This document shows positions 1-5,244 of a stretch of DNA of 6,550 bases, one piece after another. Each line of letters begins with the position of its first letter. The stretch's first letter is position 1. Source of the stretch: DATEMK01 sp035275625 (GTDB lineage: Bacteria; Bacteroidota; Bacteroidia; AKYH767-A; OLB10); contig DATEMK010000217.1 of assembly GCA_035275625.1 (NCBI GenBank), forward strand, positions 1 to 6,550. The letters are read 5' to 3'. Under the pieces are notes generated by a model. The model had not been told where the DNA came from. It did not search any database and saw only the letters and a program-made list of their open reading frames with translations. A program made the translations under genes and the position numbers.

Positions 1-118
1 AGATTATGTTTAAGTAAGCTATTTTTCAGGTGCGTAAAAGTATGAAGAATAAAATCTAATTTCCAAATTTAATTTTATTTTTTACATAAAATTTACGTTA
101 TCAATCCTTTCAGCTATC

Positions 119-586
119 TCAATCATAAGGTCTTTTTAATATTTCAGAGTAAATAATTGCGGTGCGAATATCGAATTTTTTTAAATCAAATAAATCTTCT
201 TCGGCAAATTCTTTAGTTACCATGTTTGTTTCAACAATTTTCTTTTCTGGTGCTGCAGGATGGAAGGCATCAACATTCAGAAAAGGAACTGCTCTTGGTG
301 TTTTCTTTATTATTTCGTCTTTTAAAACCGGTTTAGCCTCCTGGCTTTTTTTATTGGCTTGAAACTCTTTTTTAAAGCCGGTTTGTTTTTCAATAATAAT
401 TTGCTTTTGCCGGGGAGCTTTTTCTGTTGCAAACTCACCGGTTTTTTTTTCGGTGACTGTACTTACAGGCTGCGCCTTTGGCGGTACATTTGTTCCTGGC
501 CGGTTTTGCTGTACTTTCTGGTAGTTTTTATAAACAAACCATGCGATGGCAACAGCAACATAGAATAAGATTTTGAAATCTTCCAT
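119..586 (-). CDS. Single-pass membrane protein of unknown function, 155 residues
   Basis: I do not recognise a characterised function. The protein starts with a short acidic N-terminus (MEDFK), then one hydrophobic segment at about residues 6-19, then a basic stretch (YKNYQK). By the positive-inside rule this predicts N-terminus out and the bulk of the protein in the cytoplasm. Residues about 25-100 are rich in Lys, Gln, Pro and Thr and look disordered. The last 25 or so residues are more ordered in character: an acidic patch (EEDLFDLKKF) followed by DIRTAIIYSEILKRPYD. This tail resembles the C-terminus of short hypothetical proteins I recall from other Bacteroidota; that is memory, not a search. 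The ATG at 584-586 is the only reasonable start: no ATG, GTG or TTG lies in frame between it and the upstream stop at 617-619, and the hydrophobic segment begins right after it. The gene is divergent from smc across a long gap. Reality as a gene is likely; function is open. Confidence 0.75.
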   Translation of the reverse strand: MEDFKILFYVAVAIAWFVYKNYQKVQQNRPGTNVPPKAQPVSTVTEKKTGEFATEKAPRQKQIIIEKQTGFKKEFQANKKSQEAKPVLKDEIIKKTPRAVPFLNVDAFHPAAPEKKIVETNMVTKEFAEEDLFDLKKFDIRTAIIYSEILKRPYD

Positions 587-591
587 CCCGT

Positions 592-621
592 CAAAGGTAC
601 CTGTTAAAATTAAATTTCAAA
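592..621 (-). promoter_or_regulatory. Bacteroidota-type promoter of the 155-residue membrane protein gene
   Basis: On the minus strand TTTG (621-618) is followed after 18 nt by TACCTTTG (599-592). This matches the Bacteroidota housekeeping sigma pattern TTTG / about 17-23 nt / TAnnTTTG. The -7 box ends 5 nt before the ATG at 586, so transcription would begin at or next to the start codon. No other perfect TAnnTTTG occurs on this strand between about 600 and 790. The match could still be chance in AT-rich DNA, but both elements and the spacing fit. Confidence 0.5.
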
Positions 622-1090
622 TTGACTTGCTGGTTCATCAGTTTCAGTAAAGTATGGGGCGGAATTGTCTTCTTATTTTAATTCCGGTGTCAAAATAGGT
701 GAAAAAAAATCAAACAAACAAATCAAAATTCAGGATAAGTATACAGGTCTACCAAGATAAATAAAACCTTAATGTTATGATCCGGCAAGTTAATTCCTGA
801 AAATGTCACTTTTCGATTCCTGATTCAGACAATCGGAATGCTGCTGTAAAATAGAGAACGCCTGTCTGTTCAAAGAGCTTACAGAAGTCATTTGCCAACA
901 TTGAAATCTGTGAAAATAAAAACAATTCATAATTAAAAATCGAATTAAAAAAATAACCGGTGTTGAAAAATATTTCGTATAAATATACATGTCCAAGCGT
1001 TTATCTGGGAAGATTTCACAAAGTCAATCATTTTCTGAAAAAAGATTTCAACAAACCCGGAAATGGATAAATGTTATTTGTTTTAAAAAT

Positions 1091-1098
1091 TACTTTTG
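1091..1098 (+). promoter_or_regulatory. Possible -7 promoter box for smc
   Basis: TACTTTTG fits the TAnnTTTG -7 consensus of Bacteroidota and lies 38 nt before the smc ATG, leaving a 5' leader of roughly 30 nt. There is no good TTG or TTTG at the expected 17-23 nt upstream; the nearest TTTG (1077-1080) is only 10 nt away. It is therefore a half match. The leader has no clear Shine-Dalgarno sequence, which is common in this phylum. Confidence 0.35.
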
Positions 1099-1136
1099 CA
1101 TTTCCATAAAAATTCTAAAAATCTCAATTAACAGAT

Positions 1137-4100
1137 ATGCGTCTAACTTCTTTGGAAATAAAAGGCTTTAAGAGCTTTGGCGACAGGGTGATTATTCATT
1201 TTGATGAAGGCACTACTTCTATTGTCGGGCCCAATGGTTCCGGAAAATCAAATGTGGTGGATGCCATGCGATGGGTGCTGGGCGAACAAAAAACAAGAAT
1301 GCTCCGTTCCGAAAAAATGGAAAATATTATTTTCAACGGAACCAAAACACGGAAACCTGCGAACCTGGCGGAAGTCACGCTCAGTTTTGAAAACACCAAA
1401 AACATTCTTCCGGTCGAATATTCTTCCATAAGCATTACCCGGAAATTATTCAGATCGGGCGACAGCGAGTATTATTTGAATGGCGTTCACTGCCGGCTAA
1501 AAGACATTACCGATATTTTTCTCGATACAGGAATCGGCCCTGATTCTTATTCCATCATTGAACTTAAAATGATTGATGAAATCCTCAATGATAAGAACAA
1601 TACCGTAAAAATACTGCTCGAAGAAGCGGCAGGAATTTCTAAATATAAAATAAGGAAAAAGCAGACGTTGATGAAACTGGAAGAGACCGATGCAGACCTC
1701 AATCGCGTAAATGACCTGCTGTTTGAGATTGAAAAAAGCATGAAACAGCTCGAAGCCCAGGCAAAAAAAACAACGCGGTTTTATAAATTAAAAGATGAAT
1801 ATAAATCATCCGGATTAATACTTTCGGTTCATCATATTAAATCCTTTAATGAAACACTTGGTGAACTGGAAAAGAAAGAACAATTGCTGAAGGATGATAA
1901 AATCGAATTAAATGTTAAAACCACCACGCTTGAGGCCGCTTTAGAAAAACTGAAAGCGGATTGCCTGCATAAAGAAAAAACATTGTCAGCATCGCAAAAA
2001 GTTCTCAATGAAAAAATAGTGGAAATTAACAGGCTGGAAAGTGAAGAACGGTTACGCAAAGAAAAAATTTCTTATCTCCTTCAAAAAGAAAATCAAATCA
2101 CTGCTCAAAATGAAACGGACGAAAAAAATCTCCTTGAAATAAATGATCTTATTGAAGGACTTTCCGCGGACCGCCTGGCTGAACAGGCAAAACTTGAATT
2201 AACCGGGCTACAATTAGGTGAGCTGAAAGAAGAAACAGAAAAGTATAAAAAGGAATTTGAAAATTCATTGAGAGAAATAAACGAGCTTAATAAAGACCTG
2301 TTCCGGATAAAACAAAATGTAAATGATTACGAAACTAAATCTGCCATCAGGCAAACAAAATCTGCATCGCTGAATGAAGAAATCACGAGGATACGCGAAC
2401 AGATGCAGGGTAATGAACAAAAAATAATTTCCATTGATGCTGAATCTGTGAAGCTGATCCCTGCAAAAGAAAAGGAAGAAGGAATGTTAAACGGATTAAA
2501 GAATAAAAAGAATTTTATTGAAGACCGTATCACCACTGAAGATGCCATTCAAAATGGGTTAAGAGATAAAATTACCGAAGAAACCCGCAAAGCGGACGCA
2601 AAGACAAATGAATATGAGCTGACAAAAAATTTAGTAGAGCAGATGGAAGGATATCCTGAGTCTATCAAGTATCTTAAAAAATCAAATGACAAATTCCGAA
2701 AGGCTCCGCTTGTTGCAGAACTGATTTCCTGCAAAGACGAATATAAAATTGCCATTGAAAACTACCTTGAACCGTTCCTTAATCATTTTGTAGTGCATAC
2801 CAATGAGGAGGCATGGGAGGCGCTGCGCATGCTGAGTTCTTCTGCAAAAGGGAGAGCCAATTTTTTTATTCTTGATTCGCTGAAAAAATTTGAAAATAAA
2901 AAACGTGAAACAATGGATGGCTGCATCTCCGTAATGGATGTAATTGAATTCAGCTCTCCCTACAAAAAATTATTTGAACTATTATTGGGGCATGTTTTTA
3001 TTTTGAATGAAGATGAGGCATTTAAAAATTTTGACAGCAGCCATCTCAGTTCCTATGTTCTTTTATCAAAAGGAGGAAATTTTTTAAAGCAGAAATATGT
3101 TATTGGCGGAGGTTCGGTTGGATTATTTGACGGAAAGCGCACAGGAAAAATTCAGAACCTCGAAAAGCTTTCTGACCAGATCAAATCACTCCAGGCAGAA
3201 ATTACCAATCTGAAAAAAGCTTTAGAAAAAAATGAGCATTTACTTTCTGATTTAAAAGCAGAATTGCAAAAGCTGAATGCGACAATTTCAGAAAAAGAAA
3301 CTGAATTGAACAGCCTGAATAATTCGCTTAGCTTATTATTAAGCAACAAAGAATTCCTATTGTCAGGCATTCAACAGCTGAACACATCTATTCTGACGCT
3401 TGAGGAACAATTAAAAAAATTATTCGCATCAAATGAGCAGGACGATGAGCATATTGTAAACATCCATGAATTAAAATCAAAGCTTGACCTGCTTACGGAA
3501 GAGCAACGGATAAAACAGGAACGCTCCAATGAACTGCAAAATCTTTTAAATGAAAAAAGCAGCCTGTACAACCAATCTAATATTACTAACCTTCAGCTGC
3601 AAAATAAAATTCAAAACCTGGCACGTGAAATAGGATTTAAAAACACGCAAATTGAAAACATTGCAAAAACGAAATCTCAAAATGCTTCAGAGCTTGAATC
3701 ACTCAAAACACAACTGGTCGAATTAAATGCTGCCCTCGAAATTTCAACTGCAGGTTTGCAATCGCTCATCCAGGATAAGCAGGCTTTTGAAGTTACCTTA
3801 AATGAACAGGAGGATGAATATTACAAATCAAAAGGCGATATTGATAAAGAAGAAAAAAACATCCAGGAGCTGCGCAGGCAAAAAGAGCAGGCTGACACTA
3901 TCATACAATCCATCCATGATGAAGTGAACGAGGTGAAATTAAAAATGAATTCCGTGAAGGAGCGTATTCTCATAGAGTTTAATGCCAATCCTGATGAATT
4001 GAAAGAGCCTGAAGATGCCAATATTAATTATGATGAATTGCGCCAGCGGAATGAAAAAATAAAAATCCAGGTGGAACAATTTGGCCCGATCAATCCGCTC

Positions 4101-4691
4101 GCCCTGGAATCATTCAATGAAGTGAAAGAACGCAATGATTTTATTGTAAAAGAAAAAGAGGATCTTGCCAATGCAAAAGCATCTTTGCTCCAAACCATTG
4201 CAGAAATTGATCTGACGGCAAGGGAAAAATTTAATGAAGCTTATAACAGCATTCGTGAAAATTTTATTACCGTTTTCCGTTCTTTATTTTCAGAGGAAGA
4301 TAATTGTGATTTGCTGTTGATGGATCCTAATAACCCCCTCGAATCGGATATTCAGATCATTGCGCAGCCAAAAGGGAAACGCCCGCTTTCAATTCACCAG
4401 TTATCAGGCGGAGAAAAAACACTGACGGCAACAGCTTTATTATTCGGAATTTATTTATTGAAGCCTTCCCCCTTCTGTATTTTTGACGAAGTGGATGCAC
4501 CGCTGGATGATAATAATATTGACAAATTCAATCGTATCATTCGCAAATTTTCAGGGCAATCGCAATTCATCATCATTACTCACAACAAAAAAACCATGGC
4601 AGCCACTGACCTTATGTATGGCATCACCATGGCTGAAATGGGAGTAACGCAGGTAGTTCCCGTAGATTTAAAATCTTACGCAGAGGTGTAA
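1137..4691 (+). CDS. smc: Chromosome segregation/condensin ATPase SMC
   Basis: SMC dimers entrap and extrude DNA loops on the nucleoid, usually with ScpA and ScpB (not in this window). At 1184 residues the protein has the usual full length. The N-terminal head starts MRLTSLEIKGFKSFGD, which fixes the ATG, and carries Walker A GPNGSGKS (31-38) and the conserved Arg57 of the R-loop (MLRSEKMENIIF). A long coiled-coil arm runs from about 170 to 500. The hinge spans about 503-670 and ends with the Gly-rich IGGGSVG (656-662). The return coiled coil runs from about 675 to 1030. The C-terminal head has signature LSGGEK (1089-1094), Walker B FCIFDE with Asp1117 and Glu1118, the D-loop APLDD and the switch His1149 in ITHNKKTM. 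The segment SYSIIELKMIDEIL has Leu143 where most bacterial SMCs have the Q-loop Gln; I recall the same in other Bacteroidota. There is no frameshift or truncation. It is transcribed alone on the plus strand and converges with a small secreted-protein gene. Confidence 0.98.
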   Translation: MRLTSLEIKGFKSFGDRVIIHFDEGTTSIVGPNGSGKSNVVDAMRWVLGEQKTRMLRSEKMENIIFNGTKTRKPANLAEVTLSFENTKNILPVEYSSISITRKLFRSGDSEYYLNGVHCRLKDITDIFLDTGIGPDSYSIIELKMIDEILNDKNNTVKILLEEAAGISKYKIRKKQTLMKLEETDADLNRVNDLLFEIEKSMKQLEAQAKKTTRFYKLKDEYKSSGLILSVHHIKSFNETLGELEKKEQLLKDDKIELNVKTTTLEAALEKLKADCLHKEKTLSASQKVLNEKIVEINRLESEERLRKEKISYLLQKENQITAQNETDEKNLLEINDLIEGLSADRLAEQAKLELTGLQLGELKEETEKYKKEFENSLREINELNKDLFRIKQNVNDYETKSAIRQTKSASLNEEITRIREQMQGNEQKIISIDAESVKLIPAKEKEEGMLNGLKNKKNFIEDRITTEDAIQNGLRDKITEETRKADAKTNEYELTKNLVEQMEGYPESIKYLKKSNDKFRKAPLVAELISCKDEYKIAIENYLEPFLNHFVVHTNEEAWEALRMLSSSAKGRANFFILDSLKKFENKKRETMDGCISVMDVIEFSSPYKKLFELLLGHVFILNEDEAFKNFDSSHLSSYVLLSKGGNFLKQKYVIGGGSVGLFDGKRTGKIQNLEKLSDQIKSLQAEITNLKKALEKNEHLLSDLKAELQKLNATISEKETELNSLNNSLSLLLSNKEFLLSGIQQLNTSILTLEEQLKKLFASNEQDDEHIVNIHELKSKLDLLTEEQRIKQERSNELQNLLNEKSSLYNQSNITNLQLQNKIQNLAREIGFKNTQIENIAKTKSQNASELESLKTQLVELNAALEISTAGLQSLIQDKQAFEVTLNEQEDEYYKSKGDIDKEEKNIQELRRQKEQADTIIQSIHDEVNEVKLKMNSVKERILIEFNANPDELKEPEDANINYDELRQRNEKIKIQVEQFGPINPLALESFNEVKERNDFIVKEKEDLANAKASLLQTIAEIDLTAREKFNEAYNSIRENFITVFRSLFSEEDNCDLLLMDPNNPLESDIQIIAQPKGKRPLSIHQLSGGEKTLTATALLFGIYLLKPSPFCIFDEVDAPLDDNNIDKFNRIIRKFSGQSQFIIITHNKKTMAATDLMYGITMAEMGVTQVVPVDLKSYAEV

Positions 4692-4708
4692 AATTGCCAT
4701 CAACGAAT

Positions 4709-4845
4709 GCGAATGCTGACCACAAGCTGGCTCAAAAGTCCACCGGACTTTTGCCCTGAATTTACGAATAGTTTTGATTGTTATTTTGACGGAACTATAA
4801 AAATCTAACCCTTGATTCCCCTTAATAGGGCGAATGCTGATCCAC
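4709..4845. repeat. Short direct repeat, two copies 121 nt apart
   Basis: GCGAATGCTGACCAC at 4709-4723 recurs as GCGAATGCTGATCCAC at 4830-4845, identical except for one inserted T. The first copy lies just after the smc stop. The second lies inside the 3' end of the small basic-protein gene, where its complement covers codons for Val-Asp-Gln-His-Ser. The two copies bracket the hairpin at 4733-4753. It may be the trace of a small duplication; no mobile element features accompany it. Confidence 0.45.
4729..4755. terminator. Hairpin between convergent genes, possible bidirectional terminator
   Basis: CAAAAGTCC (4733-4741) and GGACTTTTG (4745-4753) form a perfect 9-bp stem with a 3-nt loop. GG (4729-4730) can pair with CC (4754-4755) across a 2-nt bulge. 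It lies 42 nt after the smc stop and 69 nt after the stop of the opposing gene, where a shared terminator would be expected. Neither strand has a clean U-run after the stem; the T's are inside the 3' arm. Intrinsic termination is therefore plausible but not clear. Confidence 0.45.
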
Positions 4846-5079
4846 CGCTCTGCGATGTTTCTTCATTCGCTTGCGTGTAGCCTTATCCTGGATTTTGTAA
4901 TGAAATTTTTTTGCTTTCAAATCTGCTTTGCGGTCTTTTTGTATTCTTTCCTGTTTTTTCTTTTCGGCTTTCTTTTGCGCTTTGGTTGCCTTTGAATTAT
5001 CCTGCGCTGACAAAACAAGTGGCACTATAAGCAATAACAGGAATAAAATTCTTTTACAATAAATCAAAATGTTCTTCAT
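4822..5079 (-). CDS. Small, very basic exported protein of unknown function
   Basis: This 85-residue protein has a clear signal peptide: n-region MKNILIYCKR, a hydrophobic core ILFLLLLIVPLVL, then SA|Q with cleavage expected after Ala25. Gln at +1 follows the Bacteroidota 'Q-rule', in which the exposed Gln can be cyclised to pyroglutamate. The mature part is 60 residues with 23 Lys/Arg against 7 Asp/Glu. It is mostly helical in character (KAQKKAEKKKQERIQKDRKADLKAKK), followed by HYKIQDKATRKRMKKHRRAV. Short secreted or periplasmic Lys-rich proteins ending in a similar KIQDKxTxKRMKK block occur in Bacteroidota as I recall, without known role. Binding to an anionic surface such as LPS, nucleic acid or the cell wall is only a guess from charge. 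The ATG at 5077-5079 is forced, because the next Met is residue 72. The gene converges with smc and lies downstream of the heme/copper gene on the same strand. Confidence 0.8.
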   Translation of the reverse strand: MKNILIYCKRILFLLLLIVPLVLSAQDNSKATKAQKKAEKKKQERIQKDRKADLKAKKFHYKIQDKATRKRMKKHRRAVDQHSPY

Positions 5080-5083
5080 GAAA

Positions 5084-5113
5084 CAAATTTATTTCTTTTA
5101 TCATTTAATACAG
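5084..5113 (-). promoter_or_regulatory. Promoter-like box of the small basic-protein gene
   Basis: On the minus strand TAAATTTG (5091-5084) matches TAnnTTTG and ends 4 nt before the ATG at 5079. The -33 position, 19 nt upstream, has only CTG (5113-5111), a weak match to TTG. An AT-rich inverted repeat (ATTTAAT 5103-5109, ATTAAAT 5124-5130) overlaps this region. No other perfect -7 match lies between here and the upstream gene. If it is active, the mRNA would be leaderless or nearly so. Confidence 0.35.
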
Positions 5114-5139
5114 TGAATTATTCATTAAATATTACATAA

Positions 5140-5244
5140 TTGGTTATTGGTCATTGGTCATTGGTCATTGGTTATTGGTCATTGGTTATTGGTCATTGGT
5201 CATTGGTCATTGGTCATTGGTCATTGGTCATTAGTCTTTGATCA
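5140..5244. repeat. Tandem heptanucleotide array, 13 intact plus 2 decayed units
   Basis: Read on the plus strand, TTGGTCA repeats head to tail without spacers from 5140 to 5230, giving 13 units in perfect 7-nt phase. Units 1, 5 and 7 carry a C-to-T change (TTGGTTA); the other ten are identical. Two further units continue in phase at 5231-5244 (TTAGTCT, TTGATCA) with two and one changes. These two decayed units and the last two to three intact ones lie inside the 3' end of the heme/copper gene and supply its stop codon. The rest fills most of the gap before the small basic-protein gene. The pattern is typical of a slippage-prone microsatellite. It is not CRISPR, since there are no spacers. 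Confidence 0.97.

Larger units (their letters stand above)
587..1136. other. Intergenic region without a supported gene
   Basis: This is about 550 nt between the divergent membrane-protein gene and smc. It contains the promoter candidates at 592-621 and 1091-1098. A weak inverted repeat sits at 660-666 and 680-686 (CGGAATT / AATTCCG, 13-nt loop). Open frames of 60-68 codons exist here, but their translations look like random AT-rich coding, with no domain, no good start context and no conserved character that I can see. I found no tRNA, rRNA or recognisable riboswitch. A small RNA or an unrecognised short gene cannot be excluded. Confidence 0.6.

Noticed and set aside
82..126. 14-codon frame starting at an ATG that overlaps the stop of the membrane-protein gene (ATGATTGA)
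   Set aside because: Too short to support, with no continuation or similarity; the overlap of start and stop is likely chance.
660..686. Inverted repeat CGGAATT / AATTCCG as a terminator or operator
   Set aside because: The stem is only 7 bp with a 13-nt loop, has no U-run, and does not sit at a gene end.
790..996. 68-codon open frame on the minus strand in the long intergenic gap
   Set aside because: The translation is a random-looking mix of aromatic and hydrophobic residues typical of AT-rich non-coding DNA, with no recognisable domain and no supporting promoter.
1077..1098. TTTG at 1077-1080 as the -33 element for smc
   Set aside because: Only 10 nt separate it from the -7 box, too short for the usual 17-23 nt spacing.
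989..1171. 60-codon open frame on the plus strand overlapping the smc start
   Set aside because: It runs out of frame into the well-fixed N-terminus of SMC, and its translation has no protein-like character.
5140..5244. CRISPR array
   Set aside because: Units are 7 nt and contiguous, with no spacers and no cas genes; it is a microsatellite.
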